DNA of 64,000 nt, taken from an uncultured Clostridia bacterium. GTDB taxonomy: Bacteria; Bacillota; Clostridia; UMGS1810. This document shows, in pieces, positions 35,627-44,652 of the stretch. Positions within the stretch are counted from its first letter, which is position 1. Every line of letters begins with the position of its first letter. Below the pieces are notes generated by a model that saw nothing but the letters and a program-made list of their open reading frames with translations, was not told the DNA's origin and made no database searches. Made by a program: the position numbers and the translations under genes. Where the stretch lies: contig CAKSTL010000003.1 of NCBI GenBank assembly GCA_934500875.1, positions 62,001 through 126,000 on the forward strand. Direction: 5' to 3'.

Positions 35627-36120
35627 TTAGAATTTTTACTGAAAATGCGCAGGATAAAAAAGAGGTGTCGCCCGATTTGGAAAACCTTTTAAAAAGCGTT
35701 TGCGAGGCGGTTTTAAAATACGAGGAAATAGACGAAAAATGCGAGGTTAACGTGATGTTTGCCGACAATGACGGTATCCGCAAAATTAACCTTGAACAGC
35801 GGAATATCGACAGGGCGACGGATGTTTTGTCGTTTCCGTTTCTTGACGCAAAAAACGGCGATATAACCGTTTCGGATTCGGATTTTTACGAGGGTTATCT
35901 TACGCTCGGCGATATTGTTATTTCGCTTGAGAGGGCATCCGAGCAGGCGGAGCAGTACGGTCATTCGTTTGAACGTGAGGTTGGGTTTTTAACCTGCCAC
36001 AGTATGCTTCATCTTTTGGGATACGACCACATTTGCGATGCCGACAGGGTGATTATGCGCAGAAAAGAAGAAGAAATTTTAAAAATTTTAAAGCTTACAC
36101 GAGATGAACAAAGAGGTTGA
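35623..36120 (+). CDS. ybeY: rRNA maturation endoribonuclease YbeY
   Basis: A 165-residue metal-dependent endonuclease for 16S rRNA 3' maturation and ribosome quality control. The zinc motif H-x3-H-x5-H is intact in CHSMLHLLGYDH, with the preceding LGDIVISLERA. ATG overlaps the phoH stop. The order phoH, ybeY, era is conserved, although pgpH, dgkA and cdd, often found between them in Bacillus, are missing here. Confidence 0.95.
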   Translation: MIRIFTENAQDKKEVSPDLENLLKSVCEAVLKYEEIDEKCEVNVMFADNDGIRKINLEQRNIDRATDVLSFPFLDAKNGDITVSDSDFYEGYLTLGDIVISLERASEQAEQYGHSFEREVGFLTCHSMLHLLGYDHICDADRVIMRRKEEEILKILKLTRDEQRG

Positions 36121-36124
36121 ATTT

Positions 36125-37015
36125 ATGGAAAACAAAAATTTTAAATCGGGATATGTCGGTATTGTGGGTGTGCCGAACGTTGGAAAAACCACACTTTTAA
36201 ACACGCTTATCGGGCAGAAAATAGCCATAATTTCTCCCAAACCGCAAACTACCAGGGGAAAAATTTTAGGCATTATGTCAGAAAGCGGTATGCAGGCGGT
36301 GTTTCTCGATACTCCCGGGTTTCACAAGCCGAAAAACAAACTTGGCGAAAATATGATTAAGGCGGTCAACGAAACGATAGGCGAGGCGGATTTTGTGCTT
36401 ACGGTGGTTGAGCCGACGGAATTTATTAAAAATGCAGAGGCTGAAATTATTGAAAAAACAAAAAATCTTCCGGCAATTCTGGTCATAAACAAATGCGACA
36501 CCGTAAAAAAGGACGCTTTGCTGCCGGTGATTGAAAAATACAGCAATATGCGCACGTTTGAGGCGATTGTGCCGATAAGCGCAAAGACGGGCGATGGAAT
36601 TGACGTTCTTAAAAAAGAGATAGAAAAACTTCTTCCCGAAGGGCCAATGTACTATCCCGAGGATATGGTTACCGACCAGCCCGAAAAGCAGATTGTTTCG
36701 GAAATTATAAGGGAAAAAACGCTCTATGTTCTGGATAAAGAGGTGCCGCACGGCATTGCGGTTGAAATTGTGAAAATGAAAGAGGAAGAAGAAATTGTTT
36801 CGATTTCGGCAAACATTTTCTGCGAAAAAGACTCGCACAAGGGCATTATTATCGGCAGCGGCGGAAGAACGCTTAAAAGAATAGGTTCTCTTGCAAGGCA
36901 CGACTGCGAAAAGCTTTTGGACAAGAAGGTTTTTCTTGAGTTGTGGGTTAAGGTTAAAAAAGACTGGCGGAATTCAAATTTTCTTATGAAAGAATTCGGG
37001 CTTAAAAACGATTAA
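36125..37015 (+). CDS. era: GTPase Era
   Basis: A 296-residue GTPase that binds 16S rRNA and the small subunit during assembly. G1 is GVPNVGKTTLL, G3 DTPG, G4 NKCD, and a C-terminal KH domain contains GIIIGSGGRTLKRIG and WVKVKKDWR. The ATG at 36125, seven bases after AAAGAGG and four after the ybeY stop, fits the family start better than an ATG at 36104 within ybeY. Confidence 0.96.
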   Translation: MENKNFKSGYVGIVGVPNVGKTTLLNTLIGQKIAIISPKPQTTRGKILGIMSESGMQAVFLDTPGFHKPKNKLGENMIKAVNETIGEADFVLTVVEPTEFIKNAEAEIIEKTKNLPAILVINKCDTVKKDALLPVIEKYSNMRTFEAIVPISAKTGDGIDVLKKEIEKLLPEGPMYYPEDMVTDQPEKQIVSEIIREKTLYVLDKEVPHGIAVEIVKMKEEEEIVSISANIFCEKDSHKGIIIGSGGRTLKRIGSLARHDCEKLLDKKVFLELWVKVKKDWRNSNFLMKEFGLKND

Positions 37016-37117
37016 AAAAGCAATTTGCCAAATTTTTATAAACATATGCAATATTGTTTTCGGACAACCTAAAAGCATAAAACAAGCTGCAAAAATATGC
37101 TTTTGGAGGAGATTTTT

Positions 37118-37258
37118 TTGGAGGAAAACTTTTTTTGGAGTGTATTTGAAAAAACGGGCAATGTGGAGAGCTATCTCGGTTACAGGGAAATTTGCGATTA
37201 TGAGGGAGCATTAAAGAATGATGACCAGGGTAAGGGGACTGATTCTGAAGGTGAATAA
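37118..37258 (+). CDS. yqzL: YqzL-like small protein
   Basis: A 46-residue protein from a TTG start six bases after GGAGGAG. The core ENFFWSVFEKTGNVESYLGY matches the short YqzL family, which lies between era and recO in Bacillus. Its function is unknown. It overlaps the start of recO by 41 bases in another frame, so the two are probably translationally coupled. Confidence 0.8.
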   Translation: MEENFFWSVFEKTGNVESYLGYREICDYEGALKNDDQGKGTDSEGE

Positions 37259-37988
37259 GCTTTCGGAAAATGATGCGCTGTTTACGGTTTTGTGTGAGGA
37301 TATGACAAAAATAACCGTTATCGCAAAGGGAATAAGAAGTATGAAGCATAAATCCTTTGCGGCTATGCAGCAGTTTTGCTACAACGAGTTTAACTTAAAC
37401 GGAAACGGCAGCTTTTTTTCGCTGTCAAGTGCTGATATCATAAATAATTTCTACAATATACGCTCGGGTGTGGACAAGCTGAGCTTTGGCGCATATATAT
37501 GCGAGGTTTCAAAGGTTGCGTCTGAATTTCTGGAGGGAGACAACGGCTTTTTCCGTTTTATACTGAACTGTCTTTATTTTGTTGAAAATGCCGAGAAAAA
37601 GGCTGTCGGCGGTGATGTGCTTTGCGAGCTTAAAAGAATTAAAACAATCTTTGAGCTTAAAACCTCTTCGGCGGCAGGCTTTGCTCCGGCAATTGACGAA
37701 TGTGTTCGCTGCGGCGCAAAGGCAGAGTTTGATTATTTTGACATTCCTTCGGGCGGTGTTGTATGCAAAAACTGTACGGGCGAAAAGTCGGTGAAAATTT
37801 ATCCGAAGCTTGCGGCATACCTTAAATTTATTCTCACAAAAGATGTAAAAACCGTGCTGAACACTGCCGGTCTTGAAAAAGAACTCGTTTCGGACGCAAA
37901 TTATATAACTGAAAATTATTTGCAGTACAGGCTCGAATATTATTTTAAAAGTCTTGATTATTTGAAAAAGGTTACCGAAAACGAATAA
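37218..37988 (+). CDS. recO: DNA repair protein RecO
   Basis: A 256-residue recombination mediator that helps load RecA on gaps. N-terminal OB fold (TRVRGLILKVNKLSEND), helical middle, and a zinc finger of two Cys-x2-Cys pairs, CVRCG and CKNC. GGGAG stands nine bases before the first ATG. Conserved position after era. Confidence 0.93.
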   Translation: MMTRVRGLILKVNKLSENDALFTVLCEDMTKITVIAKGIRSMKHKSFAAMQQFCYNEFNLNGNGSFFSLSSADIINNFYNIRSGVDKLSFGAYICEVSKVASEFLEGDNGFFRFILNCLYFVENAEKKAVGGDVLCELKRIKTIFELKTSSAAGFAPAIDECVRCGAKAEFDYFDIPSGGVVCKNCTGEKSVKIYPKLAAYLKFILTKDVKTVLNTAGLEKELVSDANYITENYLQYRLEYYFKSLDYLKKVTENE

Positions 37989-38176
37989 TTTATTGTGAAA
38001 AATTCATAAAAATAATGAAGATTTTCCTCAAATTTACATAAAAATTTATAGAAATTTCAAAAACAATCCGGATTTTTTAAAAAACAGTGGAAATTTTTTA
38101 AAAAATGGTTTAGAATTATAGAGATGCGAAAAATAAAGTAAAAGTGTCTAAATTTACTTAGGGGGTAATTAATTAA

Positions 38177-40807
38177 ATGGCTAAAAAGTATGTATACCTT
38201 TTTTCCGAAGGTGATGCCTCAATGAGAAATCTCTTGGGCGGCAAAGGTGCCAACCTTGCAGAGATGACAAGACTCGGAATGCCTGTTCCGCAGGGATTTA
38301 CCGTTACAACGGAAGCCTGCACAAAGTATTACGAGGACGGAAAGAAAATCAATGATGAAATCCAGGCTGAAATTATGGAGTATATCGGCAAAATGGAAGA
38401 AATTACCGGTATGAAATTCGGCGATACCGAAAATCCTCTCCTTGTTTCGGTTAGAAGCGGTGCAAGAGCTTCTATGCCCGGTATGATGGATACCATTCTT
38501 AACCTCGGTCTTAATGAAACCGTTGCTGAGGTTATGGCTAAAAAATCCAACAATCCCAGATGGGCTTACGACTGCTACAGAAGATTTATTCAGATGTATT
38601 CCGACGTTGTTATGGAAGTCGGCAAAAAATATTTTGAACAGCTTATTGACGAAATGAAAGAGAAAAAGGGAGTAACTCAGGACGTTGAGCTTACTGCCGA
38701 AGATTTGAAAGAACTTGCAAATCAGTTTAAAGCTGAATATAAGTCAAAAATCGGCGAAGATTTCCCGGACGACCCGAAACAGCAGCTTATGGGCGCTATC
38801 AAGGCTGTTTTCCGTTCGTGGGACAACCCTCGTGCAAACGTTTACAGACGTGACAACGATATCCCTTATTCGTGGGGTACTGCCGTTAACGTTCAGATGA
38901 TGGCGTTCGGTAATATGGGCGATACTTCGGGTACTGGCGTTGCGTTTACAAGAAACCCCGCTACAGGCGAAAAGAAGCTCTTCGGTGAGTTCCTTCTCAA
39001 CGCTCAGGGCGAGGACGTTGTTGCAGGTGTAAGAACACCGCAGCCGATTGACCAGTTAAAAGACGTTATGCCTGAAGTTTACAACCAGTTTGTAGACATC
39101 TGCTCAAAGCTTGAAAACCATTACCGTGATATGCAGGATATGGAATTCACAATTCAGGATAAAAAGCTTTATATGCTCCAGACAAGAAACGGTAAAAGAA
39201 CAGCTGCCGCTGCTCTTAAGATTGCCTGCGACCTTGTTGACGAGGGTATGATTACAGATAAAGACGCTGTTAAGATGATTGACCCGAGAAACCTTGATTC
39301 GCTGCTTCATCCGCAGTTTGACCAGGTTGCTCTTAAGAAAGCTGACGTTCTCGGCAAAGCGCTTGCAGCATCCCCCGGAGCTGCTTGCGGTAAAGTTGTA
39401 TTCACGGCTGACGACGCTAAGGCTTGGGCTGAAAAAGGCGAAAAAGTTGTTTTGGTACGTCTTGAAACCTCGCCTGAAGATATTGAGGGTATGAAAGCCG
39501 CTCAGGGTATCCTTACAGTAAGAGGCGGTATGACATCTCACGCAGCCGTTGTTGCAAGAGGTATGGGTACTTGCTGTGTATCGGGCTGCTCCGATATCAT
39601 TATGGATGAAGAAAACAAGAAATTTGTCCTTGCAGGAAAAACCTTTACAGAAGGCGACGAAATTTCAATCGACGGCTCAACCGGTAACATTTACGATGGT
39701 ATCGTTCCCACGGTTGAGGCTTCTATCGGCGGAGATTTCGGCAGAATTATGGCTTGGGCTGACAAATACAGAACCCTTAAGGTAAGAACAAACGCTGACA
39801 CACCGGCTGACGCTGCAAACGCTGTTAAGCTCGGCGCTGAAGGTATCGGTCTTTGCCGTACCGAGCATATGTTCTTTGAGGGCAACAGAATTGACGCATT
39901 CAGAGAAATGATTTGCGCAGACACTGTTGAAGAAAGAGAAGCTGCTCTTAACAAAATTCTTCCTATGCAGCAGGGCGACTTTGAAAAACTTTACGAAGCT
40001 TTGGAAGGCAACCCGGTAACAATCCGTTTCCTCGATCCCCCGCTTCACGAGTTTGTTCCCACTGAGGAAGCTGATATAGAAATTCTTGCAAAAGCTCAGG
40101 GTAAAACTGTTGGCGAAATCAAAGATATCATCAACAGCCTGCACGAAGCTAACCCGATGATGGGTCACAGAGGCTGCCGTCTTGCGGTAACTTACCCCGA
40201 AATTGCAAAAATGCAGACAAAAGCGGTTATCCGTGCTGCTATAAATGTTTCAAAGGCTCATCCCGACTGGAAGATTGTTCCCGAAATTATGATTCCGCTC
40301 GTTTGCGAAGTTAAAGAGCTTAAATTCGTTAAGAATGCGGTTGTTGAAACTGCTGACGCTGAAATCAAGGCTTCGGGTATTGACCTTAAGTATGAAGTAG
40401 GTACAATGATTGAAATTCCCCGTGCCGCTCTTACTGCTGACGAAATCGCAAAAGAAGCTGACTTCTTCTGCTTCGGTACAAACGACCTTACTCAGATGAC
40501 ATTCGGTTTCTCACGTGACGACGCAGGCAAGTTCCTTGAGTCGTACTATGATACAAAGATTTTTGAAAACGACCCGTTTGCTAAACTCGACCAGACCGGC
40601 GTAGGTAAGCTTATGGAAATGGCTATCAAGCTTGGTAAGCCCGTTAATCCGAAGCTTCACGTTGGTATCTGCGGTGAGCACGGCGGCGACCCCTCATCTG
40701 TTGAGTTCTGTCACAAAATTGGTCTTGATTATGTTTCCTGCTCGCCGTTCAGAGTGCCGATTGCACGTCTTGCGGCTGCACAGGCAAAAATCAACGAGCT
40801 TAACTAA
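38177..40807 (+). CDS. ppdK: Pyruvate, phosphate dikinase
   Basis: An 876-residue enzyme interconverting pyruvate, ATP and phosphate with PEP, AMP and pyrophosphate. An ATP-grasp domain (GGKGANLAEM, SVRSGARASMPGMMDT) is followed by the phospho-histidine swivel domain GGMTSHAAVVARGMG, in which the Thr next to the His is the regulatory site in other organisms. The PEP domain ends with the catalytic Cys in GICGEHGGDPSS. In anaerobes it often works with pyrophosphate metabolism. No PDRP-type regulator is nearby. Highly optimised codon use suggests strong expression. Confidence 0.97.
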   Translation: MAKKYVYLFSEGDASMRNLLGGKGANLAEMTRLGMPVPQGFTVTTEACTKYYEDGKKINDEIQAEIMEYIGKMEEITGMKFGDTENPLLVSVRSGARASMPGMMDTILNLGLNETVAEVMAKKSNNPRWAYDCYRRFIQMYSDVVMEVGKKYFEQLIDEMKEKKGVTQDVELTAEDLKELANQFKAEYKSKIGEDFPDDPKQQLMGAIKAVFRSWDNPRANVYRRDNDIPYSWGTAVNVQMMAFGNMGDTSGTGVAFTRNPATGEKKLFGEFLLNAQGEDVVAGVRTPQPIDQLKDVMPEVYNQFVDICSKLENHYRDMQDMEFTIQDKKLYMLQTRNGKRTAAAALKIACDLVDEGMITDKDAVKMIDPRNLDSLLHPQFDQVALKKADVLGKALAASPGAACGKVVFTADDAKAWAEKGEKVVLVRLETSPEDIEGMKAAQGILTVRGGMTSHAAVVARGMGTCCVSGCSDIIMDEENKKFVLAGKTFTEGDEISIDGSTGNIYDGIVPTVEASIGGDFGRIMAWADKYRTLKVRTNADTPADAANAVKLGAEGIGLCRTEHMFFEGNRIDAFREMICADTVEEREAALNKILPMQQGDFEKLYEALEGNPVTIRFLDPPLHEFVPTEEADIEILAKAQGKTVGEIKDIINSLHEANPMMGHRGCRLAVTYPEIAKMQTKAVIRAAINVSKAHPDWKIVPEIMIPLVCEVKELKFVKNAVVETADAEIKASGIDLKYEVGTMIEIPRAALTADEIAKEADFFCFGTNDLTQMTFGFSRDDAGKFLESYYDTKIFENDPFAKLDQTGVGKLMEMAIKLGKPVNPKLHVGICGEHGGDPSSVEFCHKIGLDYVSCSPFRVPIARLAAAQAKINELN

Positions 40808-40825
40808 TCGGTTTCGGTTAGATTT

Positions 40826-40860
40826 AAAAAATCCTTCCGTTTTAAGCGGAAGGATTTTTT
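40826..40860 (+). terminator. Intrinsic terminator of ppdK
   Basis: A perfect 14-bp stem (40826-40839 with 40847-40860) with a seven-base loop; the 3' arm ends in six T residues. Confidence 0.9.
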
Positions 40861-40970
40861 GTTTTCTTAGAAGAATTTTCTCTTTAAACAAGAGATTTTT
40901 GCCTTTTTAGCAAAAGAATTTCTTTGTGTGAAAATTTTTGTTTTGCAAATATATGCTGCCGGAGTAAAAT

Positions 40971-41001
40971 TCAAAACGCCCTGCAATCTTTGCAAGGCGC
41001 C
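40971..41001 (-). terminator. Leftward terminator of the second stalk-domain gene
   Basis: Ten-base stem with one G-U pair (40979-40988 with 40992-41001), followed leftward by TTTTGAAT. It lies about 80 bases beyond the gene's stop. Confidence 0.65.
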
Positions 41002-41079
41002 TTGAAAGGTGTTATGAATTTGATAAGGCGGAAATTCCACCGTTAAAGCTTAATTATATTTGTTTGATTGCCGAGTTGA

Positions 41080-41772
41080 TTATTTTTCGGGAGCGTCGGG
41101 CACATTTTCAGCAGGTGCATCCTCGCTCGGTTTTTCGGTTTCGTCAACATCGACAACCACCGCATCGGTGATATGCACTTCGCTGTCTTTTACCTCAACG
41201 TTTTTATCAAAAACTTCTGCAAAATAATTTGCGGGAACATATGTTTTGTCATCAACAAGAACAGGTGCGCACTCAAGCTTGAGAGCTTTCATTCTGCCTT
41301 TGATGTATTTGTTTTCGCCGAGTGTAACCGCAAACATACCCGAATTGATTTGCGCAGTGTTGGTTTCTTTGTCCCATTCAAGAGTCATACCGTCTGCTTC
41401 AACAATTTCACGAAGGGGAAGCATAAGCACGCCGTCCTTTAAAACCGGAGCACCTTTAAGCTCTTTGTCGCCGAGAACGATTTTCGAGGGTGCAGCATCA
41501 AGCGTTACAAGCACGCCTTCTTCAAGCGATATGGGAACAATGCCGTATTCATTGTCAACAACAACGGGGGCTGCGTCCTTCTCCAATGCGGGAAGAGCAG
41601 TTATAAGCTTGGTGTCGTCGCCGTCGTAAACGGGACCGCCGTCAGCCTCGGTAGCCGGAAGGGTTACAACGAGGTCATCATAATTTACCGTTTCGTCAGA
41701 ATTTGCAAATGCGGCAAATGCCGAAGCAGGAATGGCGAGTGCAAGTGTTAAAGCCAGAATTTTCTTTTTCAT
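41080..41772 (-). CDS. Secreted stalk-domain protein with acidic C-terminal tail
   Basis: About 230 residues: signal peptide (MKKKILALTLALAIPASAFA), a variable middle rich in Asp and Pro, and a copper-amine-oxidase-N-like stalk domain with GVLMLPLREIVEADGMTLEWD and KTYVPANYFAEVF. The acidic Pro/Ala tail ends ENVPDAPEK. No catalytic part is seen. I chose the ATG at 41772, eight bases after AAAGGAAG; an upstream ATG at 41799 would add a non-signal-like basic stretch. Role unknown, surface or wall-associated. Confidence 0.75.
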   Translation of the reverse strand: MKKKILALTLALAIPASAFAAFANSDETVNYDDLVVTLPATEADGGPVYDGDDTKLITALPALEKDAAPVVVDNEYGIVPISLEEGVLVTLDAAPSKIVLGDKELKGAPVLKDGVLMLPLREIVEADGMTLEWDKETNTAQINSGMFAVTLGENKYIKGRMKALKLECAPVLVDDKTYVPANYFAEVFDKNVEVKDSEVHITDAVVVDVDETEKPSEDAPAENVPDAPEK

Positions 41773-41979
41773 AATATGTACTTCCTTTCTTTTTCGCATT
41801 TTTCACTTTGTCGTAGCAAATTTAAATGCTTGTTTTTTGTTTTACACTCGTTAGACGCAGAAAAAAATAAAAAGTTCCAAAAAAATCAAAAAAATTTTAA
41901 ATTTCTATATACAAAAATTTTTAATTGTGTTAAAATAAATAGGTAATTGATAATATCTATTTTAGGAAACGGTGATTTT

Positions 41980-42759
41980 ATGGCTGATAAAGTTTTCGGA
42001 TTTATAGGAACGGGTAATATGGGTTCTGCGATAATCGGCGGAATTATCGGAAAAACTCAATGCATTAACGCTTATGACATAAAGAAAAATGAAAATCTTA
42101 AGGTTGACTATAAGGAAAGCATTGCCGATTTGGTAAATGAAAGCGACGTTGTTGTTTTTTGCGTTAAGCCGAATATGTTTGAAACGGTGCTTGCCGAGGT
42201 AAAAACGGCAGATTATAAGGATAAGCTCTTTATCTCGATTGCCGCAGGAATTACAAAGGATTTTATAAAAAAACATCTCGGAGATGTTAAGCTTGTGCGT
42301 GTTATGCCCAATCTTCCGCTGTGCGTGGGCGAGGGAATGAGTGTTGTGTGTCCCGACGGCGGTCTGAGCGCCGACGACACCGAGGCTGTAAAGCTTATTT
42401 TTGAATCCTCGGGAAAAATGTGCATTATGAGCGAGGACTGCATAAACAAAGCCATTGCGGTTAACGGCAGCGGTCCTGCGTATGTGTTTATGTTTATTGA
42501 GGCTATGGCTGACGCTCTGGTTAAAAACGGCATTGACAGAGAAAACTCGTATACGCTTGCTGCCCAGACGGTGCTCGGTTCGGCAAAAATGCTTTTGGAA
42601 ACCAAACTTCATCCCGGAATTTTGAAGGATATGGTCTGCTCACCTGCCGGCACTACCATTGACGCCGTAATCGACCTTGAAAAAAACGGTTTTCGCCACT
42701 CGGTAATGAGCGCTGTGCAAAAGTGTACCGAAAAGTCTGTTGAAATGAGCAAAAATTAA
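41980..42759 (+). CDS. proC: Pyrroline-5-carboxylate reductase
   Basis: A 259-residue enzyme, last step of proline synthesis. Rossmann NADP site GFIGTGNMGSAIIGGI starts at residue 7, and the C-terminal signature is LVCSPAGTTIDAVIDLE-like (DMVCSPAGTTIDAVIDLE). NGSGPAYVFMFIEAMADA is the conserved dimer helix. ATG at 41980 follows GGTGA; an upstream ATG at 41947 has no ribosome site. Stands just upstream of spoIIM. Confidence 0.95.
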   Translation: MADKVFGFIGTGNMGSAIIGGIIGKTQCINAYDIKKNENLKVDYKESIADLVNESDVVVFCVKPNMFETVLAEVKTADYKDKLFISIAAGITKDFIKKHLGDVKLVRVMPNLPLCVGEGMSVVCPDGGLSADDTEAVKLIFESSGKMCIMSEDCINKAIAVNGSGPAYVFMFIEAMADALVKNGIDRENSYTLAAQTVLGSAKMLLETKLHPGILKDMVCSPAGTTIDAVIDLEKNGFRHSVMSAVQKCTEKSVEMSKN

Positions 42760-42763
42760 GGTT

Positions 42764-42789
42764 ATATTTTGTCCCTGTTTTCATATAAT
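42764..42789 (+). promoter_or_regulatory. Candidate sigma-E promoter for spoIIM
   Basis: ATA (42764-42766) within TTATATTTT, 15 bases, CATATAAT (42782-42789), close to the sigma-E consensus. spoIIM is a sigma-E gene in Bacillus. Confidence 0.5.
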
Positions 42790-42822
42790 TTATTATTAAA
42801 ACATATGAGGAGTGGGACAAAA

Positions 42823-43407
42823 ATGAGAAGGGCTGCGGAATATTTAAGGAGAAATTCCTACATATTTATAATTGCGCTTGTCCTGTTTGTAATCGGCGTA
42901 TGCATAGGGGCGCTCGGAGCGTCGGGAATAAGCGCCGAGGACGAAATAAAGCTTGCGGAATATGCAAACAATTTTTTTGGCAACACCCAAAAGGTTGCGC
43001 ATTACGAGGTTTTCAAGCAATGCGCTGCCGATAATTTTAAATTGGTTTTTTTGTGCGGCTTGTGTGCTATGCTTGTTTACACAATGCCGTTTTGCTTTGC
43101 GGCGGTTGCGTTTAAAGGCTTTACAACGGGCTTTGCGGCGGGATTTGTTTTAAAAACCTTTGGTTACAAGGGGGCTATTTTTATTTTTTCTTCCTTTGCG
43201 CCTTCGCTCGCATTTTTAATTCCCGTTATGTTTCTTTTGTGCTCTGTTTGCGTGCGATTTGCGTTTATGTGCTATAAAAGCAGAAGCAAACGCAAAAAAG
43301 AACTTGCCTCCTTTGCGGCGTCGCTTTTTGCGCTGTGGGCGGCAATGAGCCTTATAGAGCTTACGGACAGCTTTGTTTCGGAATTTATTGTAAGAGGAAT
43401 TTTTTGA
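42823..43407 (+). CDS. spoIIM: Stage II sporulation protein M
   Basis: A 194-residue membrane protein with about five helices. It is part of the SpoIIDMP peptidoglycan-remodelling machine for engulfment, in the mother-cell membrane. IFIIALVLFVIGVCIGALGA is the first helix and FKGFTTGFAAGFVLKTFGYKG the conserved central loop. The ATG follows GAGGAG at ten bases; an earlier in-frame start would extend into the promoter. xerD follows, as in Bacillus. Confidence 0.87.
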   Translation: MRRAAEYLRRNSYIFIIALVLFVIGVCIGALGASGISAEDEIKLAEYANNFFGNTQKVAHYEVFKQCAADNFKLVFLCGLCAMLVYTMPFCFAAVAFKGFTTGFAAGFVLKTFGYKGAIFIFSSFAPSLAFLIPVMFLLCSVCVRFAFMCYKSRSKRKKELASFAASLFALWAAMSLIELTDSFVSEFIVRGIF

Positions 43408-43440
43408 AAATTAAGCGTTTTTTAACGAAAGGATAATACA

Positions 43441-44343
43441 ATGTCGGATTTAACAGAAGATTTTGCCGATTTGACAAATAAATTTGCAGAGTATATGATA
43501 GCTGAGCGGCACTCATCACAAAGCACGGTGCAGTCATACGTCCGTGATATAAGGCAGTATGCCGAGTATTCGGCAAAGAATTATATAGATATTGCTTCGG
43601 CGACAAAACAAAACGTATTGTCGTATGTTTTGTATCTTCAAAGGTGCAAAAAGGCGCCGTCCAGCGTTACGAGAGCGGTGGCGGGAATACGGATGTTTTA
43701 TAAGTATCTTATGAAGCTCGGAATTTCAAAGGACAACCCTGCATACCGTTTAAAGCTTCCCAAATGCGATAAAAAAATGCCCGATATTCTTACCGTTGAC
43801 GAGGTTGACCTTCTTTTGAGCCAGCCGTCCGGGGCAACATTTAAGGGCAAGAGGGACAAGGCTATGCTGGAACTTATGTATGCTTCGGGAATGAAAGTTT
43901 CCGAGCTTGTTGCGCTCTGCACTGACGATATCGACTTAAATCTCGGGTTTGTAAAGTGCGTATCGTTTCCGCACGCAAGAATTGTTCCGCTCGGCGCACC
44001 CTGCATTGACGCCGTTGCCGATTATCTTCAGTATGCAAGGTTTTATATGGTGAAGGATGAAAACGAAAAAAGGCTTTTTGTAAATTGCAGCGGAACAAAA
44101 ATAACACGTCAGGGATTTTGGAAAATTATTAAGGATTATGCCAAAAAGGCGGAGATTGACAAGGATATTACGCCGCATACCCTAAGACATTCTTTTGCGG
44201 CACATCTTTTGGAAAACGGGGCGGATATAACTGCGGTGCAGGAGATGCTCGGGCACAGCGATATTGCTTCGACGCAAATGTATTCAAGGCTTGTGCGTCC
44301 GAGAATTAAAGACGTTTATACAAAAGCACATCCGAGAGCGTGA
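43441..44343 (+). CDS. xerD: XerD-like tyrosine recombinase with altered catalytic residues
   Basis: A 300-residue tyrosine recombinase: SAM-like core-binding domain (1-105) and catalytic domain. H246 and R249 (PHTLRH), H272 (LGHSDI) and nucleophile Y281 (MYSRL) are present. The first catalytic Arg is Lys152 (SGMKVSEL instead of the usual TGLRVSEL), and the beta-hairpin Lys motif (GKGNKER type) reads CVSFPHAR. Genuine XerD resolves chromosome dimers at dif with XerC. This copy may be weak or inactive, or act in another role. Placement after spoIIM matches Bacillus xerD. Confidence 0.85.
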   Translation: MSDLTEDFADLTNKFAEYMIAERHSSQSTVQSYVRDIRQYAEYSAKNYIDIASATKQNVLSYVLYLQRCKKAPSSVTRAVAGIRMFYKYLMKLGISKDNPAYRLKLPKCDKKMPDILTVDEVDLLLSQPSGATFKGKRDKAMLELMYASGMKVSELVALCTDDIDLNLGFVKCVSFPHARIVPLGAPCIDAVADYLQYARFYMVKDENEKRLFVNCSGTKITRQGFWKIIKDYAKKAEIDKDITPHTLRHSFAAHLLENGADITAVQEMLGHSDIASTQMYSRLVRPRIKDVYTKAHPRA

Positions 44344-44494
44344 AATTTTGGAAAAATAAGTATTTTTGGCGTATTTTTCAGTAAAAATTACAAAAATATG
44401 CACATAAAAACTATATGGTTGAAGATATATTTTGTGTATGTTTTACGAAATTTTGAAAAATATGCCTTTTTTTGATATTAAACACAAAAAAAAC

Positions 44495-44523
44495 TTGCAA
44501 AAATATTGTAAATGATGTAAAAT
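44495..44523 (+). promoter_or_regulatory. Probable promoter of the ribosomal protein superoperon
   Basis: TTGCAA (44495-44500), 17 bases, TAAAAT (44518-44523). It would give an unusually long leader of about 240 bases before rpsJ. The 44344-44494 stretch upstream is AT-rich and holds nothing else I can identify. Confidence 0.5.
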
Positions 44524-44570
44524 ATACGAGTGTGGCTTGACATACGATGATACGGGAGGTTACGGCAAAT

Positions 44571-44648
44571 ATGCCAATTTCCGTGGAGAATGTCCGAATC
44601 ATTGAACTCGGGCGGCTTGCATCACAGTACAATATTTTTGTGTTGTAG
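44571..44648 (+). CDS. Possible 25-residue leader ORF upstream of rpsJ
   Basis: An ATG eleven bases after GGGAGG opens a 25-codon frame ending in TAG, with predicted sequence MPISVENVRIIELGRLASQY plus NIFVL. The ribosome site is good but the frame is short and unsupported by a known family. It could be a leader peptide or chance. Confidence 0.3.
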   Translation: MPISVENVRIIELGRLASQYNIFVL

Positions 44649-44652
44649 TATG

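Noticed and set aside
38050..38125. TTTTTTAAAAAA palindromes upstream of ppdK as a terminator or operator.
   Set aside because: They are plain A/T runs with no G-C stem; nothing distinguishes them from the AT-rich background.
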